This document shows positions 52,838-64,000 of a stretch of 64,000 nucleotides of DNA, in pieces. The notes under the pieces were generated by a model. It was not told the origin of the DNA. It worked only from the letters and a program-made list of their open reading frames with translations, and made no database searches. The stretch is from Prostheceraeus crozeri (lineage: Eukaryota; Platyhelminthes; Polycladida; Euryleptidae), in contig CAJQUW010008928.1 in assembly GCA_907163375.1 (NCBI GenBank), forward strand, positions 62,001 through 126,000. Direction: 5' to 3'. The translations under genes and the position numbers were made by a program. Every line of letters begins with the position of its first letter. Position 1 is the first letter of the stretch.

Positions 52838-53990
52838 AAAAACACAAGCTGCCTATCAACCAGGAAGAGGAACTATCGAGCAAATATTTGCCTTACAACA
52901 GCTAATTGAGAAATCCATCGAATTCAATAGTCCAGTACATACAGCATTCACAGATTTTGCAAAAGCATTTGACAGCATTAAACTCCCTAGCCTGTGGAAC
53001 CTACTCGACAAAACCAAAATAAATAAGAAATACATTAATCTTCTGAATTCAACGTATGGAAACTCGAAAGCCTTCATCTAAACAGACACCGGAACATCAC
53101 GACATGTAGATATCCACAAAGGTGTAAAACAATGAGATGTTTTGTCTGGCATCCCGTTTTGCTTTGTAATTGCAGCCCTAATCAAATAAACCGAGAGTGA
53201 ATGTCAATCTGGCTACCCAATGGGCGGAAGCCTACTCTCAAATCAAAGTTATTCCAACGATATTACTGCCCTCAGTAACTCACGCTTTGACCTGCAACGC
53301 TTTTTTAGACGTCTTAGTTAAACATGCAGCAGAAGTTGGACTTCTTGTCAATGCATCCAAAGCGAAGTGTATGACAACAGAAAATCTTAATTCCACACTT
53401 CACCTGAACATCTACGGAAAAACAATCGAAGACGTCTCAGAATTCACCTTTCTTGGACTAGGATGTGCTGCCTTCCATAAAAACAAAGCAATACTCACAT
53501 CCAAGCGAATCTCTTGCGACCTCAAGTCAAAACTTCTTACCACCTACATCATGCCCGTTGTTTTGTGCGGCTTAGAATGCATCAACTGGACTTCAGTAAC
53601 TCTCAAGAAACTAACAACCTTCCAAATTTATGATGAGACTCATGACCAACCACAGATTATCAGATCACACACGAATTGAAACTCTCATAAGAATCACCAA
53701 ACTCACACCTATTACATCTACAGTGAAAAGCAAAGTACTAAAACTTTATGGCCACATTAAAAGAACAACCCTGGGAGTAAGCTGAATCTGCTTCGAGGGC
53801 ATGGTGAACGGGAAGAGAAGTAGAGGACGACCAACAAGAAGATGGCGTGACAATGTTTACGAATGGACGGGCCTGGACCTCACAAAACTAAACGCCGCAG
53901 TGAAAGGCCGAGGGATCTGGAGACGGATCTCATTCATTGGTGAGCAATCTGCCGCAGGCGGAGACAGCGGACATTGATGATGACGACCTT
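52838..53990 (+). mobile_element. RTE-type LINE, 3' part
   Basis: Continues the RT domain cut at 29,611: QAAYQPGRGTIEQIFALQQL, then AFTDFAKAFDSI (motif A). Later frames carry FTFLGLG and a C-terminal RPTRRWRDNVYEW. Multiple stops and indels. It ends with a short TGATGA-like tail near 53,975, as in other RTE elements. Confidence 0.85.
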
Positions 53991-54048
53991 TCCGTGTTCA
54001 CTTATCGGTATGGTGTTCAGGTAGATGTCTATGTTTACGATATAATTA

Positions 54049-54903
54049 CAGTGGACTCTCGATATAAGAATCACATTGGGAAATTATGTTTTGATTCTTA
54101 TAACAAGATTATTCTTATAATGAGAGTTTTTATTTTATGAGCACTCATGCCTGTTATTTATAGCAATGATGATAGACACATCCGTATTAGTAATCAGTAT
54201 AGATAAATGCTTGCGTAACTATCAAATAAGATGTTTCTTTGTGGTTCCTATTACCCTAATTATACTTTCATACTTCAACAAAACAAGATGACAATAGGTT
54301 CTTTTTCAGTTCAGCTTCAACTTCGTCTAAAAAAGTCATATCTTGCTTTGGGGAAGGCTCTCATTGGTTCGTTTTAGGATTACTTCTCCTATCTTCCTAA
54401 GGGCTGAGATGGGATATAGTCATCTCCACGTCGTGTCATGAATTCTGATGATGTGTTCGGATGACGCAGATTGTCAATTGTAATTGATGGGTATAGTAGG
54501 ATAACAGTTGGTGGGGATTTCAGTGGATTTCATCTTCTCAAGTTTAATCGTGACATCTTGACGGTTTTTCTGACGTCCATTGGCAAATATAATCAATAAA
54601 AAGTAGGACTGCGCCATTGGTGAGTATTTCAGCCAATGACAGTTTAAGTGTCATTCACTGATTCTTATTACGAAAATGTGTCCTTGTTTATTCTTATAAC
54701 GAGTGCAAAATACATAGTATTTCATACTAATTTGTTGAATAACTATTTAGACATTGATTCTTATAACGAAAGTGACATGATCATTATTCTTATAACGAGC
54801 GGAAAACTTAAAACGTTGTATAGAAACGTTTCGGGAAAATGGATTTGATTCTAATAACGAGTTTATTCTTATAGCAAGTGATTCTTAAAACGAGAGTTCA
54901 CTG
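54049..54903. mobile_element. pogo/Tigger-like non-autonomous element (MITE), 855 bp
   Basis: The ends CAGTGGACTCTCGATATAAG (left) and CAGTGAACTCTCGTTTTAAG (right, inverted) pair with few mismatches and are flanked by TA at 54,047-54,048 and 54,904-54,905. The motif ATTCTTATAACGA, part of the terminal repeat, recurs about eight times inside, mainly at 54,660-54,890. No transposase. Confidence 0.85.
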
Positions 54904-55049
54904 TACCTATATGAGTTGTTGGTTCGACTGAGGTTCAGAGGAAAATAGCTGCATTATGCCACTGATAATGAAGTGGTTCGGTGAGAATCAATTAGCACTT
55001 GTAATGTAATAATGCAACATAATACAGGTATGATACGTAATATAATTAA

Positions 55050-55900
55050 TTATGCACTTGACATTAGCAAGTGTCAGCTTCTTGGTTTAGGAAACACCTC
55101 CGATGATCTCATCATACGAATACATGATTCAGATATCCTTACTGAAGGAATGCTTTCACTCCGATCCTTGGAGTTGCTATTGATCAAAGGTTTCAGTATG
55201 GTAAGCATGTGAAAGCCTTTTCTCACAATCTGACTGGAAACTTTGTGGCATCACTAGTATAAGACGTTGGATAAACAAAGACATTCTATAGTAAACTCAT
55301 CCAAACTTGCATCATGCCTCATTTTGCGCAGGCATCTGCTCTTTTTATTTTTGCATCAGCTTTAGTTATAAAATGATTAAACTGCATGTTTGGGAAGTGC
55401 ATGGAACATACCCTTAGAGATAGCAAAAGTCCCTATTTGCTAATATTCATTCGGAACTGGATACCCGAATTTTGATTGAAAGAAGACCTTGCATATTGTT
55501 TCGCTTTATGAAATCAATAAAAATTCAATGAAACCAATTGAGGAAAGAGGAATAGAGCTCTTTCTGAGTGACAATCAATTGTGTATGGACTACTCACTAG
55601 CATCTATGGTGAGTTTATCCAATGTTGCATCCTCAAGGTCCCATCGTAATGCGTTTCATCAAACGAAATGGAATGCCAAGTCAACATTCGGGAAGAAAGC
55701 ATGGTTCTCGTTTTTTGAATAAGATCCCGAAACTGTCCGATGCAGTGGATCCAGGTCGAGTGCAGTAATTGATGCCATCAGTACTTACAGCAGGAGTCTG
55801 GCATTTCATGTTTATGACTTTATGACTTATGATTATTTACTTACTATATTACTATTATTTATTTACTTTATGACTTACTTCACTTTTATTATTTTCTTTA
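55050..55900 (+). pseudogene. old jockey/CR1-type LINE fragment
   Basis: A broken reading (SKCQLLGLGN..., LGVAIDQRFQYGKHVKAFSHNL...) matches the post-catalytic RT region of the LINE at 15.1-17.2 kb (KCQQMLIS..., LGVVLDAKLDWSFHISLIS). Many stops; 5' truncated. Confidence 0.55.
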
Positions 55901-57414
55901 TTGCACATGCAGTCAGATGCAATTTGTTACCATGAACAAAGATCTTCTATTCTATACAAAGATGGAAATCTAAGTTAGATTGAAACATAAAAATGAATTT
56001 CTTTCTATGACTTATCTTTTTCACATATCTTTCAAGACATATCATTACCTATTCAGTATTTTGTAAGCCACTATGTGTGGGACACCGCTCGTCTGGGTTT
56101 GAGTGTTCAGGTTAGGGGTCGAAACACAACTAGACGAGTACCTGCTGATGACTGACGGACAGCAGTATTATGCTTTAATTCCCTTAATCGGTAGCTGAAG
56201 TAGTGGTCGATGTATTGTATTTCAAAAGAACAAATGAACAAATGATGGATTCCATGAAGCATTATAGGCGGATTAAGAAACTGGCGAAAACAAATTCAAG
56301 TGAAGAAATAGTAAACATTCTAAACATTCTACTCATTCCATGAGTAGTCTTAGGTATAGCGTGAAGTTTGATTGCTTTCGGTGTAGTAGAGTGTCATTGT
56401 AGTTCTATTGTCTACCTCCATTATCTACTTTCCACTTGTCCACTATCATTACCATTATCCACCATGTGAAATCTCACATATAGTGCAGCATTGGTTCACT
56501 TGTAATCGATGTAGAACTATCATTGTAGTTCTATGTTTTACCTCCACTTTTCCGTTTTTGTCCATCGGTTTCTTGTTGTTTTATAATATCCACATTTAAT
56601 TTCCTTAACCTATGGTGACCATTGTGCCATTGTATTTTCCACTATCAGCATCTGTAGTCGGTACAGTATATTAGACGTCTGCTTTGAAAGTGTATGCGGC
56701 AGTGTTTGGAATCTTATGGTATTAGCACAGTAACAGTAAGTATGAGTAGTGTTACAAGTCAGGATTTCCATTTTTACCAGATATTGGGCCAAAGCTGATC
56801 AATTTTAATTCCTTGCCACGAGAAAGCTCAATTGAGTTCTTTTAAGAACTGATTCATTCAATGGCTACAGTAACATTGCAATTGCACACTTGCGGATTGG
56901 AGAACGCCATCAGTCCTCATTAGGACTACTTCAATTAATAATTTAAATTAGCAAGCATTATATTCTATTATAAATGGCTACTGGGATGACTTTCATCATC
57001 GTATGAGAATTATGTACCACTAGAACGACAGAAACACAATTAGGGGGAAAATCAGAAAAACAAATAATTCAGATCAAATTGATTGTTTGAGAGCTGAAGT
57101 GGTTGAAAAATCTGGAAAAACACAGAGGAGAGATCTAAATACGCAGAATATGTAAATTAACAAGATATAGTGGATCTAAAGGATGCGGAAATCCGAAAGA
57201 TTTCCGGAAATGCTATTCTTGGGAATGTGGAAATGCTTTATTTACACATTTTTTTATTATCCCAGGGAATTCCCGGGATCCATGGAATGTAAAAAGTTTC
57301 ATGCGATGAGGCAATGATTACCAGATGCTGCAGTATATTTTTTGTGCTTATCAAAAGTTATTAAAAAATTTCATGACAATAAGATATCATATGGATGATT
57401 GTGCCGGATTCATT
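55901..57414. other. no gene seen
   Basis: Sequence without a supportable gene or repeat. A few pyrimidine-rich CCA/TTA patches occur at 56,400-56,600. Confidence 0.4.
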
Positions 57415-57429
57415 AAGTCTAGAGAGTAA
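57415..57429. repeat. target-site duplication of the SINE (left)
   Basis: AAGTCTAGAGAGTAA, repeated exactly at 57,637-57,651. Confidence 0.9.
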
Positions 57430-57636
57430 ATGATGATGAAGCTTTTACGTCACTACTCCCCATACTTGGGGCTTGGACGGTGCTGACATAGTCAGACTTA
57501 TGGAGCGTTGTAGCAATTTTAGTCCGGATGCCCTTCCTGCCGACTTCCAATGACACCTTCGGGGCTCGACCTCAGGACCAAAAGATCGCTAGGCCAAGCA
57601 CTTAACCACTGTGCCACGGAGACCACAGAGTCTTCA
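57430..57636 (-). mobile_element. tRNA-derived SINE, ~207 bp
   Basis: Read on the minus strand, the head (57,636 leftward) has TGGCACAGTGGTTAAGTGC, a good Pol III A box, and GAGGTCGAGCCCC, a near-consensus B box about 45 bp further on. The tail ends with CATCATCAT. A 15-bp perfect target-site duplication flanks it, so the insertion is young. Confidence 0.85.
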
Positions 57637-57651
57637 AAGTCTAGAGAGTAA
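57637..57651. repeat. target-site duplication of the SINE (right)
   Basis: Same 15 bp as 57,415-57,429. Confidence 0.9.
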
Positions 57652-58512
57652 GGTAATTTATTCATAGGGAACATTTGATTCAAAACTCAATTAATTCTTT
57701 TCCTTAAAAACCGAAGAAATTCACCATGTTTTATTGTTGATGAAACATCTAAGTGAGCCAGAATCAATAAACCAAAATTGAGCACAGCACCGGTAGATAA
57801 GATAAGATTTTTTATTGTAAAGAAATATGCATTCAAAGAAGTGAAACACAAGATTAACGCAGGTCATGGCCAGCATGGCACTTATAGACGAGCGGCACTT
57901 TACAAACATCGAAAAAGAAACAGTCACAACACGGAGTCGATGTCTACATTCGCCAAATTGAACTTGAACGACTTGATGGACGGAGCACGAGTACATTCTG
58001 TTGGCAAGGTAAGATGAATAGCCTAAGTGAAAAAACGCCGCAAGCATACCGTGTTCACCTAATAGAGTAGCACTTCTCTTTAAGAAGTAAATTTTCATAC
58101 GGTTTTGGTTAGACGTGCAGTATTGTACAGTCTTGTACATTCTAGAATTCTGTTTCCGAGTTCTCTATATACCGAAAATACTTAAATAATGCTTCTTTCT
58201 TCGGGGCTCCCAATCAATTTTCGCGAACTTCGCATGCATCTATTTAAAAAAAATTGTGAAATTAACCGGTTTGACTTTTTCAAGAAAAATGAGAGTCCTT
58301 GTCTACCTTTTAAGGTTATCTAAAACTACAGTTATTCAGCAAAACAGTACATATCAACCCCACTCATTCATACTGGTGTAAATAAGAAGACGATCAGGAA
58401 AACAAAAGTAGTTCAACAATGCTTTGTTCAGTTCTCTGCCCATTATTTTATGCATTACACAACATCGAAATTAGATTAAACACAACATTTAAATCAAATT
58501 ATGCACAACTTA

Positions 58513-58580
58513 AAGTTTGAAGGAAGAACGTCTTCGGATACTATGTACATAGCATCCGAAGACGTTCTTCTTTCAAACTT
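58513..58580. repeat. 68-bp near-perfect palindrome flanked by TA
   Basis: The arms (AAGTTTGAAGGAAGAACG... and its complement ending CAAACTT) meet with almost no loop (ATGTACAT centre). Two mismatches by eye. TA on each side fits a snap-back mini-element. Confidence 0.85.
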
Positions 58581-58590
58581 TATAATGGAA

Positions 58591-58625
58591 CCGCGTACGC
58601 GGAGAACTCGGCCTCTGGGCCGAGT
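58591..58625. repeat. two further palindromes
   Basis: CCGCGTACGCGG (58,591-58,602) is a perfect 12-bp palindrome. ACTCGGCC-TCTG-GGCCGAGT (58,606-58,625) is a perfect 8-bp stem with a 4-nt loop. Both follow the 68-bp palindrome within 30 bp and are unusually GC-rich for the region. Confidence 0.85.
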
Positions 58626-58639
58626 CAACATGAACAACT

Positions 58640-61600
58640 TGCTCATTTGCTTTTATTACACAAAACTCAGATCAATAGACCTAAATCAAGTCAATTTTAT
58701 TCAAGAAATGAAATGGAAATTACAAAATTTTAGCGACATCAATGAATTTCTAGACACAACTTTTTCGAAAGACATTCCTTAAATACATTTGATCGATTGC
58801 GCATTAGTAAATTAGCATCATTCATATTGCTGTAACGCAGCAGTGAACTTTGTACGTGATCATTAAGTTAAGACTACCGAATGATGCATACCAATTGCAC
58901 AACAGGTTCCATTGTGCGGATGATCTGATCATGACATCATTTCACTTTAGACTAAATTTAGTTGAAGTGCACTGTTAATGATATGCACATAATTGTCAAG
59001 TAAACAACTGTACAATGGCTACCACATTTCCGATTTATAGGATCTTGGCTAGAAATAGAATATGACTCACATTTTGCATGTGGTCTATTCATAATGTTAT
59101 CAGATGCAGTGATAAGGCAAATGCGAGTAGGTTATGTATATTCTATATTTGACAGATAAATGGGAGATGATAACATGCCGTAAGTTAATTTGTTGATGTT
59201 AATGAGTATTTTAATTACATCAGATTACATTGTAGTGGCACCGTTGGTTTGTCAAACATATCTGACAATTAGGCGATATTATGTTAATGGTTTTCAGTAC
59301 TGGAGAAAAAAATCAGTAAATATCGATGCGCACCGAATGTCCAGTAAATCCGCAATGCAGATTTTTCAAAGTCTGACCTGACAGAAAAGATGAAAGTCAT
59401 ACCTCTAGAAGTCTGACGAAAAGCTTATATTGGCTTAACAAGTTGGACATCTCACTCAGTAAATTCAACATCCGCATGTTTTGCTGAACAGGGTTGGACG
59501 ACTCTCCCAATCTTCGGATGGGTATCTATTTTTTGGCATCTTGATGTTGCATTCTCGCTGCTTCTCATTATCGGTATCGTTTACATAAAATGCCTCCTAT
59601 ACTTTCTAACTGAATAAGAGCGCAACAGGCTCAGTTGCAGTTGATTAACATCTGTGAAGATGCTGTCGTTAAAAAGGTGAACACATTACGCAGTCATCGC
59701 GGCATTACTTGCGTCGAGAAAATGAAAAGTTAAGTAGGAGTAATGTAAACGCATAAGCTAAATTAGCTGGTTTTATACCCAATTGAATTTGAAATCATAC
59801 TCACATTCATTACTAATGGAGCATGCAGAACATTAGAATGGCATGATGCTTCCCTTTTCCTCTTCCACATTGCATTAATGAGTGGGATGAAGCTGAATCA
59901 CTATAGCAAATTAGATTCAGTCTTTGGACAATGCGGAGCAGACGATTTTGGTCATTATCGGGTTAGCCTTTTCAAAAGGAAAGAAAACAACTCGATTTCT
60001 TTCCCTTTGCCAAGCTTAACGCGAAAATTTAGGAGTTGCTTTAACATCTCTTGGACCAAGTCATTATATATAATAGCTAGGAGTACACCGAATAATTATT
60101 TTGATATTCGGCCGAATGCCGAAGATTCGGCTATTACAGCCTGAATAGCTATACTGTTCAAATTACCTGATTATAACGTTTAATACAAGTAATTCTGAAC
60201 CGTAGTGCTAAAACGATCAATGTCCATCTTTGCGATTTTAAGCATTTTACATACTGTTTACATGAGCTGCATATTCTCTGTGATTTTTAATCTGCCAATG
60301 TCCAATGAAGTCCCACTCATCGCAGTGCAAAAATGACTCCTGTCTAATCCACAGTCCAATCGCGTATGGTCCTATATAAACTTAGTTTGCACTTTGAAGC
60401 ATCAAAACCGCTTACAAGCAATTGCTTAATGTGCATGCACATTCTCAATTTCTCATATGTCTAGCCACAAAAATACATTGAGGTGGAATAAACCTCAACA
60501 TGCTAGTATGAATAATGCTTGAGTACCGCGGAATCATGGGGCAAGACACAACGATTCTTTTTCCTTCCTCTCCGGCACCAGCAGACAACTGTCATGCTAG
60601 AGATATACAAGGTGAGCCAAGCAGCACGTCTAACGATCATGTGCGGTTACAGATAGAAAAATAATCGATAAATCTCCATCAGATTCGAAAATATTCAACC
60701 CACCCCGTGGCTCTGTTTATGATGCGACCCCTTCATGCTCGTAGTTCATGGGATGTGATATGCAAGACCTATGTTCAGAAACTCTTCGTGTATTCCTCAC
60801 AAGTACTGGTTCAAGAGGTCAGACTGCACCAATGCGGTTCCACAACACCGTACATGACCAGACTGGACACGAGAGAGCGTTCTCGGCGCCGCAGCTCTGC
60901 TTACAATAAAAATGCATGATTATTTGAATTATGTGTTTGAAGTCCATAGAAGGTTACGGCTTGTCTCGGATTGGTACGAGATAAAATATGCTGGCTTCAG
61001 CTAAGAATTCTCGAGCCGCGCATCATCTCCACTTCATGCTGCAACAGGAAAGAAATCAACAAAACTCTGCCACGTCGGTGCCAAAAAATTGGTGCAATTT
61101 CCTTCGAGGATCAAGGAATCCACAGGAGACCGATAACACAAGTGATTGAGATGCCTCAAAAATACTCAAAGAATTCTAAACGTCTCTTTAAGGGTCCTCT
61201 TGCAAAATGGATGCCGAACGTCGAAGGAGATGCAATACACTAGTTGAAGGTTAGACAGCTAAAATATAGTGTGATGAAGCAGGAGTGTTCACTTATCGAA
61301 AATCATTTGATCCTGAGTCAACGTCACCGATTTGCGAAGAAAATAGAAAGGGAACGTGCGTCGTGGCACCTCATACCACTGCATCATGAACAAAACATGT
61401 GTCTCATAGGTCCTATCAGATCTTCTCGACCTCAGTCATTATATTCCATGCTCATATCAGTTTTTTTAGAAAATGTGATCCCTGGAGACGTAAATGAGGA
61501 TGAAGAAATTGATCACGTCAATCAAAAACTGCGAATTTTGATATGACATGATCCAATGGTGACGATCTGTACTTTGCATTGAATAGATTCTTCTATGGAC

Positions 61601-63507
61601 ATCATCAAGAAAAACGACCGAAAATATATGAACATGTATTTTTAAGTCTGCTCTAAATTTAAGGACATTTTGCACATGCTAGAACAATCAATAATAATTA
61701 TTTCATTTAACATTTTGTTTTGCATTTCGGTTAGTATTATTTGTGAAGAAATCTTGCGGTAAAAATCTGTGTCATAAAGAAAATATTTGTTACATAATCA
61801 TGCAGCACTTCGAACAAATTTGCAGTGTTGCCTGGCAAAATAAGTAATGTAATCCTGCAGAATAATACAAAATATACAATTTTTGGAACGGCATTGATAT
61901 TGGTAGCGAAAATAAAGGAAATGAGATTATGGCATAACAATAGATCAATGTATTTCATACACTTACAAAAGCGTAAGTAATTTCAATACCTGATCGGCTG
62001 TGAAAAGACCGTAATTTCGTTTTCTGACGAAGCATTGTGAATAATATTCATTGTCCTCATGCATTCCATATCGAATGTCCGTTTTGCAATCGGAGTTTCG
62101 GCAATCCGAATTCTTGCGGGGAATCCGACTGAAAATTAAATTCCAACATCACAGATCTGAGCGAGAGATAACTGAATTGCACGCATTGTAGAGAAATGGG
62201 TAGATTACGTTATGGGGTAAATTATCAATTTGGAATGCGACTGTCGGAAATGTGTAAATGCAGAAAATTTTCATTGTTGGTAATTTGCTATAGCACGTCT
62301 GTCAATACTGCTGATAAATTGATAAATGCTATTCTATCTCCGGCCTAAATACCTGGATACAGTGCGCGATTTCGTAACTGGAGAGAGTTAAGCTATAACA
62401 GAGATGGATTCCTTTGTGCCTGTCTGGGTTAGTCTAGAGGTGATCTCAGCCATTGTATACAGTGGCAGCAAAAGTATACGTCTCCCGTTGGCTAACATGA
62501 TTGGCCAAGCACGCGGAGTGCATGAAACAACTTATTTAGAGAGCATGTGAGCTTCGATTGTCACATAGATGACTAACATCTGCCAAGTGAAAAGTACATA
62601 TATTTGACTCAATTCTCCTCCATGACAAATTCGTCAAACGGAGGTATTGTTCACATCGTTTAACTCCTCTCGATCTAAATTTACTGACCGTGCACAATCG
62701 TGTAATGTGGTATCAATGCTTTAGTTTATCAGAATCCAGACTTAAATTCGCATTGCACTCAATGGAAAATTGATTTTCTTGCCCCCCCGAGATTAGCCGT
62801 GACCATTAGTACTGAGGGATGTCATCTCTGGACCCCAACACACAGACAGGGCAATTCATCTCTGCGCAAACTATTAAGGTTAACATGTTAATAGCCCGAT
62901 AAAGTGACGTATAAATTCTCAAAACATCAATGATTGTTTTTCATTTTTGATTTTTGCATGTATTACAAATCTGATATTAGTTTTGTATCAACGTGAAATG
63001 TTTCCACAAATTTGAAGATTTGAATCTCAAGTGCTCAAATTTCGATAATTCATAAAGCAATGGAATTGAGACATAAATTGATTAAAAACAATAGACTGTA
63101 AGTACCAATATTAGGTAAAGTGGAAATCACGTATTTCTGCCGAAATTCAGATTCTGCGGTAACTTCTACGAGCATTGCACGAGACTCCCGCGAAGAGATG
63201 AGATGACGATTGAGGGGCTCATGTAATAACGTATGGTGCGCAACCAAACTGGGATGGTTCCACTGCTCGTGGAACACCAATTTTAAAAGGCAGTAGTAGG
63301 CATAAAATTCCCTTATTCTGTACTTTTAAGCGCACATAATAGACCGGGAGCCCAGTAGGGTTTTAATCAGCAATTCGCGCCCGAAAGGTTTGAGGCGCGG
63401 AATTCATGTGACGTGGCGTGCTATTGCCGGAAAGTCGATTCTTAAGTTCCAGCTATCCTGGAACAATCGGTGGGGATCCCCCGAAGGACCCCCAAAAACC
63501 GAATCTA
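58640..63507. other. no recognisable gene
   Basis: Several short open frames (for example 59,878-60,144, 60,971-61,243 and 61,244-61,546, all +) show no family signature, splice pattern or shared context. I cannot support them as genes. Host intergenic or intronic sequence is the default. Confidence 0.4.
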
Positions 63508-64000
63508 ATTAGCAGTTTGAGCCCATCCAAAAATGCCACAGATTTTGATAGCTATGGATGTTCCTATTACAAAGATGCAACTCAAGAAAATTTTATTTCC
63601 TGGAATGGTCAATTAAGAAGGTCATTAATTAACCCTAATTAGTGACTTTAATTAGCAATTTGAGCCCATTCAAAAATTCCACAGATTTTGATGGCTATGG
63701 ATGTCCCTATTACAAAGATGCAACTCAAGAAAATTTTATCTCCTGGAATGGTCACTTAAGAAGGTCATTAATTAACCCTAATTAGTGACTTTAATTAGCA
63801 ATTTGAGCTCATCCAAAAATGCTACAGATTGTGATTGCTATGGATGTCCCTATTACAAAAATGCAACTCAAGAAAATTTTATCTCCTGGAATGGTCACTC
63901 AAGAAGGTCATTAATTAACCCTAATTAGTGACTTTAATTAGCAATTTGAGCCCATCCAAAAATGCTACAGATTGTGATTGCTATGGATGTCCCTATTACA
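63508..64000. repeat. 143-bp satellite array
   Basis: Units begin ATTAGCA at 63,508, 63,651, 63,794 and 63,937, an exact 143-bp period, with a few substitutions per unit. Each contains a TTAATTAACCCTAATTAG-type AT-rich part. The array continues past the window end. Confidence 0.95.

Noticed and set aside
57721-58140. 139-aa minus-strand frame with hydrophobic stretches
   Set aside because: No family signature or splice or promoter context; the composition fits AT-rich non-coding DNA.
60971-61546. Two consecutive plus-strand frames of 90 and 100 aa, considered as a pseudogene
   Set aside because: No recognisable motif, and adjacency alone is not evidence.
63508-64000. CRISPR-like direct repeat array
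   Set aside because: Repeats are contiguous 143-bp units without unique spacers, in a eukaryotic genome; it is a satellite.

Overview
The window is metazoan nuclear DNA from an invertebrate that I cannot place more precisely. It is AT-rich and has spliced genes, LINEs, a tRNA-derived SINE, a pogo-like MITE and a satellite. The only host gene I recognise is a DD3-3-like secreted-protein gene: two minus-strand exons at 21.4-24.7 kb.

Most of the window is two copies of one family of Polinton/Maverick (adintovirus-like) elements. The younger copy is at 29,612-52,831. It has long terminal inverted repeats, a 6-bp target-site duplication (CATACC at 29,606-29,611 and 52,832-52,837), and sits inside an RTE-type LINE whose halves are at 27.4-29.6 and 52.8-54.0 kb. 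The older copy covers about 1.2-20 kb. It is broken by stops and indels, by a Tc1-type transposon, by a jockey/CR1-type LINE nested in its integrase, and by a 1.45-kb tandem duplication.

Layout of the younger element, left to right: an expanded left repeat; a TATA promoter and spliced coiled-coil gene (+); small minus-strand ORFs; a CCAAT/TATA promoter and spliced protein-primed DNA polymerase B (+); two related structural-type genes (-); two related PC4-like genes and a complete two-repeat TATA-binding-protein-like gene (+); adenain-type protease, major capsid protein, basic core-type protein, chromodomain integrase, Cys-rich protein, conserved 232-aa protein, packaging ATPase and a 118-aa virion-type protein (-); then an apparently early group (-) with a membrane RING protein, a stand-alone polymerase N-terminal domain, a DEDDh-like exonuclease, a second RING-like protein and a spliced 235-aa gene with its own CCAAT/TATA promoter.

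The most striking feature is a possible dedicated transcription system. The element encodes a TBP-like protein and PC4-like proteins, and remnants of both are present in the old copy. The heptamer ATGCAAA lies 23-40 bp before the first gene of six late-type units. Genes without the heptamer mostly abut or overlap the gene before them (ATGA or TAATG junctions). The two apparently early genes (polymerase and 235-aa) instead share CCAAT+TATA promoters and a first exon whose only coding part is ATG. Several late genes (integrase, protease, both structural genes) carry single frameshifts, so this copy is either recently inactivated or contains assembly errors.

Right of the element are the rest of the RTE LINE, an 855-bp pogo-like MITE, a LINE fragment, a SINE with a 15-bp target-site duplication, a cluster of three palindromes at 58.5 kb, about 5 kb in which I recognise nothing, and a 143-bp satellite running off the end.
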